A stretch of 51,242 nucleotides of DNA. Source: Actinoplanes subtropicus. GTDB taxonomy: Bacteria; Actinomycetota; Actinomycetes; Mycobacteriales; Micromonosporaceae. Position numbers and translations under genes: made by a program. The notes under the pieces are model-generated. The model had not been told where the DNA came from. It saw only the letters and a list, made by a program, of their open reading frames with translations, and did no database searches. The stretch lies in contig NZ_JOJL01000049.1 of NCBI RefSeq assembly GCF_000721705.1, forward strand, positions 1 to 51,242, given 5' to 3'. Position 1 is the first letter of the stretch; each line of letters begins with the position of its first letter. This document shows positions 8,794 through 18,927 of this stretch, in pieces.

Positions 8794-9156
8794 GTGAGCA
8801 CCTCGCCTCAGCACCACTCCCGGGTCCTGGTCGCCGACCTCCGGCCGCGGTCGCCCGCCGCGACCACGACGGGCCCGGCCACGTCGCTGGTCGCCCAGCT
8901 ACGCCGCGCCAGCGCCGAGTTCACGGCGTTGTGGGACAGCGGGGATGTCGCCGTCCGCCGGGGCGAACGCAAACGCATCAATCACCCCGCGCTGGGCGTC
9001 CTCGACATCAACCGCCAGAACCTGTTCAGCGAGGACGGCCGCCAACGCCTGCAGTTCTTCACGGCCCCGCCGGGCAGCCCGGCGGTCGAGCAGCTGCGGT
9101 TGCTGGCGGTCGTCGACCTCCAGGACCTCGCCGCGGCGCCCGTACCTGACCGATGA
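8794..9156 (+). pseudogene. MmyB-like ligand-binding domain remnant, DNA-binding part missing
   Basis: The 120-residue frame matches only the C-terminal part of MmyB-type regulators: LVAQLRRASAEFTALWDSGDV, VRRGERKRINHPALGVLDINRQNL, GRQRLQFFTAPPGSPAVEQLRLL. Full proteins of this group have about 280 residues, with an XRE helix-turn-helix and the first half of the ligand-binding domain before this point. Here the upstream sequence runs straight into the anti-sigma gene. The GTG start has no clear ribosome-binding site. I read it as a 5'-deleted remnant that is probably not functional. Confidence 0.65.
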
Positions 9157-9172
9157 GAGACCGCGCTGATTG

Positions 9173-9931
9173 TCAGCGGCGGTCGAGGATTCTCGCCTTC
9201 TCGGCGCGGAACTCGGCGTCGCTGAGGGTGCCTCGCTGGTGCAGGTCGGTCAGCTGGGTCAGGCGGGCGAGCTGGTCGGCGCTCAGCCCGGCGCCGCCAC
9301 CGTGGACGGCCGGGCCGGCGGAGACCCGGGCGGCCGGCGGGACCGGATGGTCGGCGGGCATGGCGGCCGCACTCTTGCGGCGCTTGGACCAGCGGCGCAC
9401 GGGCAGCCACACCAGGGCACCAAGGACCACGAGCACCGCGGCGACGACCGGAACGTAGACGCCGGGCAGCGGTGGGCCGTGCCCGAACCACAACTGGGGG
9501 TGGATCCCGATGCCGGTGAAGCTGCCGCCGGTGGTGATCCGGTACTGGCCGTCCCTGGTGATGGTGGCTTTCCACACCGTACGGATGGCATTGGTGGTGT
9601 TGTCCGTGGTGTTGTCGCTCGTGCCGATCGCCTCGGTGACGACCGGCTGCGCACCGCCGTCGACCGGCGCGACGGAGACCGAAAGACCGGACGGGATGGG
9701 CAGGGTGACGGTCTCGTTGCCCTTGCCAGGGATGTAGACGGCGGCTGTGATGTCCACTGTGCCCGCCGGCAGGTGCAGCACGGCGGTGCCGGGGACGTCG
9801 ACCCGGCCGTACTGGTTGGGCTCCCCCCAGACCAGGTTCGACGAGCCGAGCACCCCCACCGGCATCATCAGCACGAACCAGGCGATGAGGCCGATGACGG
9901 CGGCCCAGAGCGCGCGGCGGCCCTTGTTCAT
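9173..9931 (-). CDS. Membrane protein with C-terminal SHOCT domain
   Basis: 252 residues from the ATG at 9931; the open frame extends further upstream but loses protein-like composition. There is an N-terminal helix (about 7-29, ALWAAVIGLIAWFVLMMPVGVL), then an exported beta-rich domain (about 30-150) and a second helix (about 155-178, VYVPVVAAVLVVLGALVWLPV). The last 35 residues are a SHOCT module (LSADQLARLTQLTDLHQRGTLSDAEFRAEKARIL), a short C-terminal oligomerisation-type domain. The function is unknown. It lies 86 bases downstream of the ABC exporter genes on the same strand and could be the last cistron of that operon. Confidence 0.75.
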   Translation of the reverse strand: MNKGRRALWAAVIGLIAWFVLMMPVGVLGSSNLVWGEPNQYGRVDVPGTAVLHLPAGTVDITAAVYIPGKGNETVTLPIPSGLSVSVAPVDGGAQPVVTEAIGTSDNTTDNTTNAIRTVWKATITRDGQYRITTGGSFTGIGIHPQLWFGHGPPLPGVYVPVVAAVLVVLGALVWLPVRRWSKRRKSAAAMPADHPVPPAARVSAGPAVHGGGAGLSADQLARLTQLTDLHQRGTLSDAEFRAEKARILDRR

Positions 9932-10017
9932 GGCGGAAACGTAGTCAACCGCGAAGACGTTGATCAACGGAGGATCAGCCCGAGTGGCCCGCCGTTCGGC
10001 TGACGCGGGCCGCCGGC

Positions 10018-10806
10018 TCATCCACCGACACTTTCGTATCGTCTCAGCCGAGTCGTCCACCAGCGGAGTGCGGCCGCGAAGAGCACTGCGCCAATGGCGG
10101 GCGACGCGGCGGCGGCCCAGACCGGTACGGGCAGCTCGGTGGTGTGTCCGGTCAGGAACGCGACGGGTAGGTAGCCGCAGACGGCGATCGGGAGCACGAA
10201 GACGAAGACCGCCCGGGCCAGGTCGGGCAGGATGTTGAGCGGGTAGCTGCCGAAGGTGGCCATCAGGTCCTCGGTCCACTCCTGCCACTGCTTGGCGGTG
10301 GGGTGGCGCAGCGCGAAGGAGCCCAGGAAGGTCTGCACGGCCGCCTCCAGGAACATGGCCCCGAGCACGGCGGCGACGAGGTAGACCACCCGCCACGGGG
10401 TCCAGTCGAGGTCGAGGTACCGCGCGGCGATCGCGAACATCACGCCGGTCACCACCAGGTCGCCGAGCATCGGGACGTGGAAGTAGTTGAGCATCACCTG
10501 GCGGTAGACGGGCATCGGCCGCAGCAGGAAGGCGTCGATACGGCCCTCGAGGGTCAGCTCGGCGATCTGCCGGGCGCCCATGAAGAACGAGCCGGCCAGG
10601 GTGTGCCCGCCGCTGCGGACCGCCGTCATGAGCAGGACGGCGCCGGGTGTCCAGCCACCCATCCCGGGGAACCGGGTGATCAGCACGGTGGCGAACGCGA
10701 CGACCGTGACCTGCCAGATCGCCCCGACGAGGATCATGAAGAAGAAGTCGGCGCGGTGCTCGATGGCCGACTTGAGCGACAGTGTGATGAACCGCCAGGT
10801 GAGCAT
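10018..10806 (-). CDS. ABC-2 family exporter permease
   Basis: 262 residues, with GGGAGG 8 bases before the ATG at 10806. It has six predicted membrane helices and an amphipathic N-terminus (MLTWRFITLSLKSAIEHRADFF), the layout of the COG4587/COG3694 type of ABC-2 permeases (roughly 260 residues) that work with a COG4586-type ATPase. The conserved-looking LEGRIDAFLLRPMPVYRQVML loop follows the third helix. The gene begins 2 bases after the preceding permease ends, so the three genes are translationally linked. The substrate is unknown; related systems are associated with drug or viologen export. Confidence 0.88.
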   Translation of the reverse strand: MLTWRFITLSLKSAIEHRADFFFMILVGAIWQVTVVAFATVLITRFPGMGGWTPGAVLLMTAVRSGGHTLAGSFFMGARQIAELTLEGRIDAFLLRPMPVYRQVMLNYFHVPMLGDLVVTGVMFAIAARYLDLDWTPWRVVYLVAAVLGAMFLEAAVQTFLGSFALRHPTAKQWQEWTEDLMATFGSYPLNILPDLARAVFVFVLPIAVCGYLPVAFLTGHTTELPVPVWAAAASPAIGAVLFAAALRWWTTRLRRYESVGG

Positions 10807-10808
10807 GG

Positions 10809-11615
10809 TCAGCCTCCCTGCACGACGATCTGCTGGTCGGCGCGGCGCCAGGCCAGGCGCAGCGCGAGCGCCAGCAGCACGATCCAGACGACCTGCACGA
10901 GCAGGTACCGCCCGGCGTCGGCCGGCGCGATCCGTCCGATGTAGAGCGAAAGCGGGACGTGCAGGGAGCTCTCGAACGGCAGCCAGGACGAGATCGCCCG
11001 GAACCAGCCGGGGAAGAACCAGAGGGGCACGATCGCGCCGGCGAACAGGCTCGACGCCAGCCGGATGATCGCCAGGACGCCGAAGTTCCGCAAGGTCCAG
11101 AAGCAGGCGACGTCGACCAGCGCGAGCAGGTAGTAGAGCACGAACTGGCCGAGCAGCAGGGTGAGCCCGAACAGCGCGGCGCCCCCGGCCGAGGCGGGCG
11201 GGCCGATCAGCCCGAGCGCCCGGCAGACCGCGTAGGTCACGGCGGCCCAGGCCAGCCCGTACGCCTGGTCGCCGGCCGCCCGCAGCCAGTGGTAGCGCCG
11301 CGGGGTAACCGGGCGCAGGTACCAGTAGACGATGCTGCCGGACCAGACGTGCTGCCGGACCGTGTCCCCGGCCACGTCCCGGTCGGGCCCGCGCAGCCGG
11401 CCGTAGAGGGTGGCCAGCACCGCGTAGCTGACCGCCTGCTCCCGGCTGAGGCCGCTGCTGGCCGGGACCGCGTCGTACAGCGCCCGCCACAGGCACCAGG
11501 TCAGGAAGATCTGCACGCCGAGCTGGGCGCCGGCCCCGGCGAGGCGGCCCGGTTGCAGGACCTCATAAAGCGCGGACGTACGGGCGATCCGCGCCGCCTG
11601 GCGGAGCTCGGTCAT
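10809..11615 (-). CDS. ABC-2 family exporter permease
   Basis: 268 residues. Its ATG overlaps the stop of the ATPase gene by 4 bases, so translation is coupled. There are six hydrophobic segments, with SGSIVYWYLRPVTPRRYHWL in the first cytoplasmic loop, the counterpart of the LLRPMP loop in the partner permease. The two permeases probably form a heterodimer. The N-terminus (MTELRQAARIARTSALYEVLQP) is a typical amphipathic entry helix. Confidence 0.88.
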   Translation of the reverse strand: MTELRQAARIARTSALYEVLQPGRLAGAGAQLGVQIFLTWCLWRALYDAVPASSGLSREQAVSYAVLATLYGRLRGPDRDVAGDTVRQHVWSGSIVYWYLRPVTPRRYHWLRAAGDQAYGLAWAAVTYAVCRALGLIGPPASAGGAALFGLTLLLGQFVLYYLLALVDVACFWTLRNFGVLAIIRLASSLFAGAIVPLWFFPGWFRAISSWLPFESSLHVPLSLYIGRIAPADAGRYLLVQVVWIVLLALALRLAWRRADQQIVVQGG

Positions 11616-12601
11616 CGGGTCGTTTCCGCCCGCTTGCGGTAGACCGCGGCCATGACGTCCTCCAGGTCGTCGCCGTGCGCCTGCAGGTCTTCCACGTCGT
11701 CCCGGTCGAGGAGCTCGCGCAGGAGGTGTCGCTGCGCGGCCGGGTCGGTGCCCGCGAACAGGTGCTCGCCGCCGGCCGTGCCGACCAGGCCGGGCAGCGC
11801 GGGCGGGACCGCACCGTGGGCGAAGGTGACGCGCACCTTCCAGCCGGAGCCGTACTCCTTCTGCAGGTCGGCGAGGCTACCGTCGTACACCACCCGGCCC
11901 TCGTTGATCAGCACCACCCGGGAGGCCAGCCGGGACACCTCGGCCATGTCGTGCGTGGTGAGGATGATCGTGCGGCCGCGCTCGGCCGTCTGATAGCGAA
12001 TGAACTCGCGGACCTGCTCCTTGACGACGGCGTCCATCCCGATGGTCGGCTCGTCCAGGAATATGATCGGCGGGTCGTGCAGCAGGGCGGCGGCCAGGTC
12101 GCAGCGCACCCGCTGGCCCAGCGACATCTGCCGGGGCCGCTGCTTCCAGAAGCTGGAGAGCTCGAGCAGACCCGCCAACTCGTCGAGGCGCAGCCGATAG
12201 GCGGCCTCCTCGACCTTGAAGATGTCGCGCAGCATGGCGAACGACTCCAGGGCCGGCAGATCCCACCACAGCTGGGTGCGCTGGCCGAAGACCGCGCCGA
12301 TCCGCCGGGCATTGGCCGGCCGGTCGAGGTGCGGCACGTGACCGGCGACCAGGGCCCGCCCAGCACTGGGAACGAGCACACCGGACAGCATCTTGATCGT
12401 GGTGGACTTGCCGGCACCGTTGGGGCCGAGCAGCGCGAGCAACTCACCCGCCCGCACGCCGAAGGAGACGTCATCGACGGCCACCGTGGTCACCCGCTCG
12501 GGCGCGACCAGCGATCGCAAGGCGCCCCCGAACCCGGGCCGGCGCGCGGTGCCACGGAAGACCTTCCGAAGACCCAGCGCCTCGATCACCAGCTCGCCCA
12601 C
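11612..12601 (-). CDS. ABC exporter ATPase (COG4586-like)
   Basis: 329 residues from the GTG at 12601, with a purine-rich stretch (GGGGGACAGG) upstream. Walker A is GPNGAGKST, the Q-loop region is GQRTQLWWDLP, the signature is MSLGQRVRCDLA, Walker B is IIFLDEPTIGMD and the switch histidine is in LTTHDM. The Q-L-W-W-D-L-P sequence is typical of the ATPases that partner with two small ABC-2 permeases, which follow directly here. A C-terminal extension of about 85 residues after the nucleotide-binding core may be regulatory. It would energise export of an unidentified compound. Confidence 0.92.
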   Translation of the reverse strand: MGELVIEALGLRKVFRGTARRPGFGGALRSLVAPERVTTVAVDDVSFGVRAGELLALLGPNGAGKSTTIKMLSGVLVPSAGRALVAGHVPHLDRPANARRIGAVFGQRTQLWWDLPALESFAMLRDIFKVEEAAYRLRLDELAGLLELSSFWKQRPRQMSLGQRVRCDLAAALLHDPPIIFLDEPTIGMDAVVKEQVREFIRYQTAERGRTIILTTHDMAEVSRLASRVVLINEGRVVYDGSLADLQKEYGSGWKVRVTFAHGAVPPALPGLVGTAGGEHLFAGTDPAAQRHLLRELLDRDDVEDLQAHGDDLEDVMAAVYRKRAETTR

Positions 12602-12738
12602 ACGACCACCTGTCCCCCATCGACCCGCCGTCAGCCGGCACGAAGGACGGCGCCGGCCATCGACGACCACCCATCCCCGTGATGATCGACACTAGCCAGG
12701 AACACCGCCGCCGGGAAAGCGGATTCCCAGGCTCGCGG

Positions 12739-13287
12739 TCACCTCACCTCCTGCGCTCCCTCGGGCGCGGTGGCCGGTGGGAGGCCGGTGGGGGTCTCCA
12801 GGTTGATCTCCGGGCTACCTAGTTCCGCCCGAGCGGCCCAGTTGAACTCGCGTTCCGCGTCCCGGCACGCCTGAATGAAGGGCTCGGGAACCTGGCCGGC
12901 CTCATGATCGGCCCTCGCCTCGGACAACCGCCCCACCGCGAGCATCAGAGCGGCGGCGGCCTGGACCGTCGCCGTGGTGTGCGCGATCAGGCCGATTTCG
13001 GCCCGGTACCGGACGACCTGGGTACGCGCCTGACCGCCGTCGGCATGCGGTTCGCGGGAGACCGAGGACCCCCGGAGGATCCGCACATCCGGGCCCAGCA
13101 CCGTCGCCCGCCACTCCCGGCAGGCAGCGACGAAGGCGGCGTACGTCGCACGCCGGTCCCGGATCGACATCGTGCGCTCCTGATGCTGCCAGGAAGCCCG
13201 CTGCACCCGAGCATTGAGCAGCGATCCCAGCATCACACCGACCAACGCGCCGGCCACCGAGAGAAACGCGAGCAGCACCTGAGTCAT
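12739..13287 (-). CDS. Single-pass membrane protein of unknown function
   Basis: 182 residues from the ATG at 13287; upstream sequence in the same frame looks like a different, decayed gene. One N-terminal helix (about 3-24, QVLLAFLSVAGALVGVMLGS) is followed by a helical cytoplasmic part (RVQRASWQHQERTMSIRDRRATYAAFVAACREWRA ...), the usual layout of small actinomycete membrane proteins of unknown role. The C-terminus is Pro/Glu-rich. No motif suggests an activity. It stands alone, about 140 bases from the ABC operon start. Confidence 0.65.
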   Translation of the reverse strand: MTQVLLAFLSVAGALVGVMLGSLLNARVQRASWQHQERTMSIRDRRATYAAFVAACREWRATVLGPDVRILRGSSVSREPHADGGQARTQVVRYRAEIGLIAHTTATVQAAAALMLAVGRLSEARADHEAGQVPEPFIQACRDAEREFNWAARAELGSPEINLETPTGLPPATAPEGAQEVR

Positions 13288-14040
13288 GGCTCCAGAATCC
13301 CCGAAAGCGTCAACCGTCCACGACGGACGTGACCCACCTCGCGCATCGCCGCGGACGGGCCGGGACCGACTGGCCGGGGGCCACGAGAGCATCCGGGGCG
13401 GCCAGCCGCGAGCTCTCCACGGGGCCCTGCGGGAAAATGGTCGCTTGGCCCGGCCCGTGCAGGTAGAACGGCGTGCCGTCACCCGCGTGCTGGGGCGAAC
13501 CAATGGTGAAACCGCGGGCCACGGCACACGAAAGACGGACGTCTCGATCAACCAGCTGGAAAGGTTCATTCCGTTCGCGACGTCGACGATGTCTGCGCCG
13601 TCCACCGGGCGGCCGGGCGCGATCAGCGTCTGTGCTGGTCCCGCAGAAGTCCAGCGGGTACTCGTACCGCATCCGAGCCGTCCCGTTCCCGTTCCCGTTC
13701 GAACGAGTAGGGCCAGTTCGGAATGAGCGTCATCCCGAAGCCGGTCAACCGGGCGAGAACGTGAGCCACGGCGCGTGGCGTAACGGATGCCCTGAGCCGC
13801 TGCGCCGAAGCGACGGGAACAGCGCGCCGGCCGGAGCGCATCCGGCGAGGGTTACGTGATCGGTGCGCGGGCTGCCTCGTCGAGCAGGGCCTGCAATCGG
13901 TCGCCGCCTGCCTGACCGGCGCCGACCCATGCCTGGACGTACTCGAGCTCGGTCGCGGCCGGCGTAAGCCTGCCGACCGCCATCACCGTTCCGCTGGTGA
14001 GCCGTCGCCTCGGCAAACCTTATCGGAGCCGCCGAAGGAC
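13288..14040. other. Region without an intact gene; probable decayed coding sequence
   Basis: No intact gene is convincing here. On the minus strand, protein-like pieces appear in order but in three different frames: HVLARLTGFGMTLIPNWPYSF (about 13700-13780), RYEYPLDFCGTSTDADRARP (13610-13670), DGADIVDVANGMNLSSWLIE (13545-13602), and a later piece with GDGTPFYLHGPGQATIFPQG (about 13430-13490). The base composition is less GC-skewed by codon position than in the neighbours. This fits a pseudogene with several frameshifts, but I do not recognise the family. Bases 13860-14040 hold nothing I can name. Confidence 0.35.
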
Positions 14041-15111
14041 CTACGCGATCTTGACGGTGAGCGGGACCCCGAGGAAGGCGGCAAACGGCTTCAGCGCTTT
14101 TTCGACGGCGGAAGGGGGCGCCGACGAAAGCGGCTGAACGGTGACCGTGACGCCCTTCGGCCCGAGGACGCGTTTCCAGGTGGCCACCACCCGGCCGTCC
14201 CGGACGAGGGTGGACTGGAACACGCCGTTGCCGCCCGGGATGATCGCGGCCAGGTCGTCCGGGGACGCCATCAGGGAGCGGTCCTTGTAGCCGAGCAGGT
14301 ATTCGTCGAAGCCGGGCAAAGCGAGCCAGCCCTGGCAGGGCGACGCATCGTCGAGCAGGGCCGTTGACGCGATCATCTCGACGCCGTCGACGTCGATTGC
14401 CGACAGGGCGTCGCCGGCCTCGGCGATGCCGATCTTGCAGTCGCCCATGGGCAGGCCGGTCCAGCCGGCGAAGTCCTTGCGGGTTGCCGGGCCGTGGCTC
14501 TGGAAGTAGCGGAGCGCGATCAGGCCGAGCGCCTCCGGGCGGGACGGGCGGCGGGGTGCGGCGACCCAGTCGTCCAGCAGCACGAAGGTTTGTTCCTTGC
14601 CGACGTGGGGGGCGATGGCCGACACGCCGCGCTGGGAGGAATACCACAGCAGGTGGTAGCCGCGCTGGCCGGTCACGTCGATGCCGCCCTCGGTGAGGGT
14701 GGACAGGCACTCGGAGCGGGTGAGGCGGCGGCCGCCGGCCAGGGCGAAGCCGAGCAGATCGACGGCCCGCTCGGCGGTCTGCCGGTCGAGGCCGATCTGG
14801 GCGCGGCGTTTCTCGGCGCCGGCCAGCTGGCGCGAGCCCATCAGGTCGAGCATCCAGTGCGCGTCCGCCGACGGCACCAGGTGGACCGTGCCGCGCATCG
14901 GCCAGGTGCGCAGGACCTCGCGTTTCTCCAGCGCGGCGTTGACATCCTCCAGCGTCCAGCCGGGCAGGCGGGCGCCCAGCGACCACAGCACGCTGTTCAC
15001 ATCCTGCGCCTGCAGCGCTCCGAACCAGGAGACGATCTCCTCGACCGACCGCGCGGGGGCACGCAGGAGAAGGCTCGAAAGTCGTAGGCCCAGGGCCGTC
15101 CGCGAATCCAT
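14041..15111 (-). CDS. Winged-helix DNA-binding domain protein (HTH_42 family)
   Basis: 356 residues. It matches the actinomycete branch of PF06224 proteins: SRTALGLRLSSLLL, WFGALQAQDVNSVLWSLGAR, the hallmark R-TWPMRGTVHLVPSADAHW, and late in the chain CQGWLALPGFDEYLLGYKDRS and the GNGVFQSTLVRDGRVVATWK core. E. coli YcaQ, a relative, is a DNA glycosylase that unhooks interstrand crosslinks, and related actinomycete proteins occur beside DNA-damaging antibiotic clusters. Activity here is inferred only. It is probably monocistronic, with pgi starting upstream on the same strand. Confidence 0.85.
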   Translation of the reverse strand: MDSRTALGLRLSSLLLRAPARSVEEIVSWFGALQAQDVNSVLWSLGARLPGWTLEDVNAALEKREVLRTWPMRGTVHLVPSADAHWMLDLMGSRQLAGAEKRRAQIGLDRQTAERAVDLLGFALAGGRRLTRSECLSTLTEGGIDVTGQRGYHLLWYSSQRGVSAIAPHVGKEQTFVLLDDWVAAPRRPSRPEALGLIALRYFQSHGPATRKDFAGWTGLPMGDCKIGIAEAGDALSAIDVDGVEMIASTALLDDASPCQGWLALPGFDEYLLGYKDRSLMASPDDLAAIIPGGNGVFQSTLVRDGRVVATWKRVLGPKGVTVTVQPLSSAPPSAVEKALKPFAAFLGVPLTVKIA

Positions 15112-15156
15112 GCGACGACCCTAGGCCTCGGGTACGACAAAAACGTACGGCAAAGG

Positions 15157-16785
15157 CTAGCGGCCGCGGGCGGCCCGGTAGAGGCGGATCAGGTTGTTCG
15201 TCGACGAGTCGTCGTCCGGCACCGGGGCCGACGACGCGGTCAGCTTCGGCGCGAGCTGGTTGGCCATCACCTTGCCGAGCTCCACGCCCCACTGGTCGAA
15301 GGAGTTGATCTGCCAGCAGGTGCCCTCGGTGAACGTGATGTGCTCGTACAGCGCGATCAGCTGCCCGAGGATCGCCGGCGTCAGCTTGTCCGCGAGGATC
15401 GTGGTGGTCGGGTGGTTGCCCTGCATGACCCGGTGCGGCGCCACCGACGGCGACGAGCCCTCGGCGAGGACCTGGTCGAGCGTACGGCCGAAGGCGAGCG
15501 CGCCGGTCTGCGCGAAGAAGTTCGACATGAACAGGTCGTGCATGCCGCCGATGTCGTGGTTGGGCTGGGCGAAGCCGATGAAGTCCGCCGGGATCAGCTT
15601 GGTGCCCTGGTGGATGAGCTGGTAGAAGGCGTGCTGGCCGTTGGTGCCGGGCTCGCCCCAGTAGACCTCGCCGGTCTGGAAGCTCACCGGCGAGCCGTCC
15701 AGGCGGACCGACTTGCCGTTGCTCTCCATGGTCAGCTGCTGCAGGTAGGCGGCGAACCGGTGCAGGTACTGCGAGTACGGCAGGATCGCGTGCGACTGGG
15801 CGCCGAGGAACGTGTCGTACCAGACGTTGATCAGGCCGAGCAGGGCCGGCACGTTCGACTCCAGCGGCTCGGTGCGGAAGTGCTCGTCGACCGCGTGGTA
15901 GCCGCCCAGCATCTCGGCGAACTGCTCTTTGCCGATCGCCACCATCACCGACAGGCCGACGGCGCTGGGCAGCGAATACCGGCCGCCCACCCAGTCCCAG
16001 AAGCCGAACATGTTGGCGGTGTCGATGCCGAAGTCGGCAACCCGCTGCGCGTTCGTCGAGACCGCGACGAAGTGCTTGGCGACCGCCGCGTCGTCCTTCA
16101 GCGACGCGAGCAGCCAGTTGCGGGCCTCGGTCGCGTTGGTGAGGGTCTCCTGCGTACCGAAGGTCTTGGAAACGATGATGAACAGCGTCGACGCCGGGTC
16201 CAGGTCGTGGGTCTTCTGGTACAGGTCGGTCGGGTCGATGTTCGAGACGAAGCGGCACTCGATCTCGGGCGTCTTGTAGGCCTTGAGCGCCTCGTACGCC
16301 ATCACCGGGCCGAGATCCGAACCGCCGATGCCGATGTTGACCACGGTCTTGATCCGCTGACCCGTGTGCCCGGTCCACTCGCCGGAGCGGACCTTGTCGC
16401 TGAACGCGCCCATCCGGTCCAGCACCTCGTGCACCTCGGCCACCACGTCCTGGCCGTCGACCACCAGTTTCGCCGTACGAGGGAGCCGCAGCGCGGTGTG
16501 CAGCACCGCGCGGTCCTCGGTCACGTTGATGTGCTCGCCGGCGAACATCGCCGCGGTCCGCTCGGGCAGGCGCGCCCGGGTGGCCAGGGCCAGCAGCGCG
16601 GTCATGACCTCGTCGGTCACCAGGTTCTTGCTGTAGTCCACGGTCAGGTCGGCGACCTTGACGGTCAGGCGCTCGCCGCGCCCGGGGTCGCTGCCGAACA
16701 GGTCGCGCAGGTGCACGGCCGAGAACTTCTCCGCATGCCCCTGCAGGGCCTGCCACTCGGCGCTGTCGGAAACGTGTTCGCTCAT
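15157..16785 (-). CDS. pgi: Glucose-6-phosphate isomerase
   Basis: 542 residues from the ATG at 16785. It interconverts glucose 6-phosphate and fructose 6-phosphate in glycolysis. The main signatures are present: [48 protein letters not shown], the catalytic segment with [17 protein letters not shown], and [10 protein letters not shown] near the end. The length equals that of the long bacterial form. A frame extending upstream to 16935 lacks homology and was not used. It faces away from the GT39 gene across a 148-base divergent gap. Confidence 0.97.
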   Translation of the reverse strand: MSEHVSDSAEWQALQGHAEKFSAVHLRDLFGSDPGRGERLTVKVADLTVDYSKNLVTDEVMTALLALATRARLPERTAAMFAGEHINVTEDRAVLHTALRLPRTAKLVVDGQDVVAEVHEVLDRMGAFSDKVRSGEWTGHTGQRIKTVVNIGIGGSDLGPVMAYEALKAYKTPEIECRFVSNIDPTDLYQKTHDLDPASTLFIIVSKTFGTQETLTNATEARNWLLASLKDDAAVAKHFVAVSTNAQRVADFGIDTANMFGFWDWVGGRYSLPSAVGLSVMVAIGKEQFAEMLGGYHAVDEHFRTEPLESNVPALLGLINVWYDTFLGAQSHAILPYSQYLHRFAAYLQQLTMESNGKSVRLDGSPVSFQTGEVYWGEPGTNGQHAFYQLIHQGTKLIPADFIGFAQPNHDIGGMHDLFMSNFFAQTGALAFGRTLDQVLAEGSSPSVAPHRVMQGNHPTTTILADKLTPAILGQLIALYEHITFTEGTCWQINSFDQWGVELGKVMANQLAPKLTASSAPVPDDDSSTNNLIRLYRAARGR

Positions 16786-16933
16786 TGCCCCAGTCTCTCC
16801 CTCGAACCCGGACTCTCGTTCCCATCCTGGCACGAACCGGCGCGGGTCACCGCGCGACCAGCGCATAGCCTCATAGAGTTCACACAGGGCGGCCACAGAC
16901 CGGCCGTAGGCGTTCCCCGCAGGGTTGTCACCC

Positions 16934-18862
16934 ATGACGACCTTGATGGAACGCCCGCGGGTGGCTTCGCCGAGACACGAAGCACCGCCATCGCCGCCCC
17001 GCTCGCGGCGATGGCCGGTCCTGGTCCTCCTGGCCGCGACCGCGGCGCTCTATCTCTGGGATCTGAGCGCCTCCGGCTGGGGCAACAGCTTCTACGCCGC
17101 GGCCGCGCAGGCCGGCGCCAAGAGCTGGAAGGCGCTGCTCTTCGGCTCGCTGGACGCCGGCAACGCGATCACCGTGGACAAGCCGCCCGCCGCGATGTGG
17201 GTGATGGGCCTGTCCGCGCGGATCTTCGGGGTGAACAGCTGGTCGATCCTCGCCCCGCAGGCGCTGATCGGCGTGGCGAGCGTCTACCTGCTGTACCTGA
17301 CCGTGAAGCGGTGGTTCGGCCAGAACACGGCGCTGCTGGCCGGCGCGGCCCTCGCGCTGACCCCGGTCGCCGTGCTGATGTTCCGCTTCGACAACCCGGA
17401 CGCGCTGCTCGTGCTGCTGATGACGGCCGGCGCGTACACCACCACCCGGGCGGTCGAGAAGGCCTCCTGGAGGTGGCTGGCGCTGACCGGCGTGCTGCTC
17501 GGCTTCGGCTTCCTCACCAAGATGATGCAGGCGTTCCTGGTCCTGCCCGGCTTCGCCCTGATCTACCTGGTGGCCGCGCCGACCGGGCTGGGCAAGCGGA
17601 TTCGCGACCTGCTGATCGCGGGGCTGGCGCTGATCGTCTCGGCGGGCTGGTACGTCGCGCTGGTGTCGCTGTGGCCCGCCTCGTCCCGGCCGTACATCGC
17701 CGGCTCCACCAACAACACGCTGTGGGAGCTGGCGCTCGGCTACAACGGCCTCGGCCGGATCTTCGGCGGTTCGGGCAACGGCGGGGGCGGGGGCGGCGGC
17801 AGCCAGAACACCGGCTTCGGCGGCGCCACCGGCATCGGCCGGCTCTTCGGCACCGCGATGGGCACCGAGATCTCCTGGCTGTTGCCGGCCGCGCTGATCG
17901 GCATGGTCGCCGTCCTGGCGATCACCTTCACCGCGCGGCGCACCGACCGGGCCCGCGCCGCGGTCCTGATGTGGGGCGGCTGGCTGCTGGTCACCGGCCT
18001 CACCTTCTCCTACATGAGCGGCACCATCCACCCCTACTACACCGTCGCGCTGGCCCCGGCGATCGCCGCGCTCGTCGCGATCGGTGGCCGGGTGCTCTGG
18101 CTCTACCGGTCCCGGTTCTGGGGACGCGCCGTGCTCGCCGCGATGGTCCTGGCGACCGCCGTCTGGGGCTCGGTGCTGATCGGCCGGGCGGACTGGCTGC
18201 CGGCGCTGCGCTGGGCTTCGCTGGCCCTCGGCGTACTCACCGCTCTGGTCTTGCTCGCACCCACCACCAGGCGGACGGGATTCGCGATGGTCGCCCTGGT
18301 CGCCGCCATCCTTTCGGCCGGCGCCTCCGGCGCCGCCTACGCGGCATCCACGGCCTCGGTGGCCCACAACGGTTCGATTCCTTCTTCCGGTCCGTCGGGC
18401 CAAGGTGGCACGGGCGGCGGTACGCCGGGGAACGGCGCCAACCGCATGGGCGGAAGCACCAGCGCGTCCTCGTCGACGCAGGGTGGGCCCGGCGGGATGG
18501 GTGGGCAGACCAGCAGCAGCGCGCTGACCGCCCTGCTCAAGGCCAGCACCACCAAGTGGTCCGCGGCGATCAGCGGCGCCACGTCGGCCGCCGAGCTCGA
18601 GCTCGACAGCGGCACCTCAGTGATCGCCCTCGGCGGCTGGAACGGCAGTGACCCGAGCCCCACCCTCGCCGAGTTCCAGGCGTACGTGAAGGCCGGCCAG
18701 ATCCACTACTTCATCGCCGGCGGCGGCATGGGCGGCGGAGGCGGCGCGGGCGGCTCGTCCACCGACAGCTCGCAGATCGCCACCTGGGTGGCCGCCCACT
18801 ACAAGTCCACGACGGTCGGCAACACCACCGTCTACGACCTGACGCAGGCCACCACCAGCTGA
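16934..18862 (+). CDS. GT39-family membrane glycosyltransferase with Gly-rich C-terminal domain
   Basis: 642 residues from the ATG at 16934; a TTG 9 bases earlier is possible. After a basic N-terminus there are about 11 membrane helices. The first outer loop carries the acidic residues expected in GT39/ArnT enzymes ([46 protein letters not shown] region, residues about 43-80), and [12 protein letters not shown] follows. These enzymes transfer sugars from polyprenyl-phosphate donors on the outer face of the membrane. Two glycine runs (about 275-295 and 600-612) and a soluble C-terminal domain (about 520-642, [20 protein letters not shown] ... VIALGGWNG) are typical of the actinomycete branch. 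The acceptor is unknown. Confidence 0.88.
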   Translation: MTTLMERPRVASPRHEAPPSPPRSRRWPVLVLLAATAALYLWDLSASGWGNSFYAAAAQAGAKSWKALLFGSLDAGNAITVDKPPAAMWVMGLSARIFGVNSWSILAPQALIGVASVYLLYLTVKRWFGQNTALLAGAALALTPVAVLMFRFDNPDALLVLLMTAGAYTTTRAVEKASWRWLALTGVLLGFGFLTKMMQAFLVLPGFALIYLVAAPTGLGKRIRDLLIAGLALIVSAGWYVALVSLWPASSRPYIAGSTNNTLWELALGYNGLGRIFGGSGNGGGGGGGSQNTGFGGATGIGRLFGTAMGTEISWLLPAALIGMVAVLAITFTARRTDRARAAVLMWGGWLLVTGLTFSYMSGTIHPYYTVALAPAIAALVAIGGRVLWLYRSRFWGRAVLAAMVLATAVWGSVLIGRADWLPALRWASLALGVLTALVLLAPTTRRTGFAMVALVAAILSAGASGAAYAASTASVAHNGSIPSSGPSGQGGTGGGTPGNGANRMGGSTSASSSTQGGPGGMGGQTSSSALTALLKASTTKWSAAISGATSAAELELDSGTSVIALGGWNGSDPSPTLAEFQAYVKAGQIHYFIAGGGMGGGGGAGGSSTDSSQIATWVAAHYKSTTVGNTTVYDLTQATTS

Positions 18863-18876
18863 TTGGCCTGCCTCCC

Positions 18877-18907
18877 GGAGCCCCGCGCCAGCCAGGCGCG
18901 GGGCTCC
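18877..18907 (+). terminator. Hairpin terminator after the GT39 gene
   Basis: Perfect 13-bp inverted repeat (GGAGCCCCGCGCC / GGCGCGGGGCTCC) with a 5-base loop, 15 bases after the GT39 stop and followed by a weak T-rich stretch (TTCCGTT). The stem is very stable. Long U-tracts are often missing in actinomycete terminators. It separates the glycosyltransferase from benE. Confidence 0.85.
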
Positions 18908-18927
18908 TTCCGTTAGCATCGCGGCAC

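Noticed and set aside
13745..16825. Minus-strand open frame of over 1000 codons
   Set aside because: It runs antisense or out of frame through the HTH_42 and pgi genes and is Arg/Pro/Gly-rich, a typical GC-skew shadow.
15340..18651. Plus-strand open frame of about 1100 codons
   Set aside because: Shadow across pgi and the GT39 gene; composition is that of a third-position GC artefact, with no family motif.
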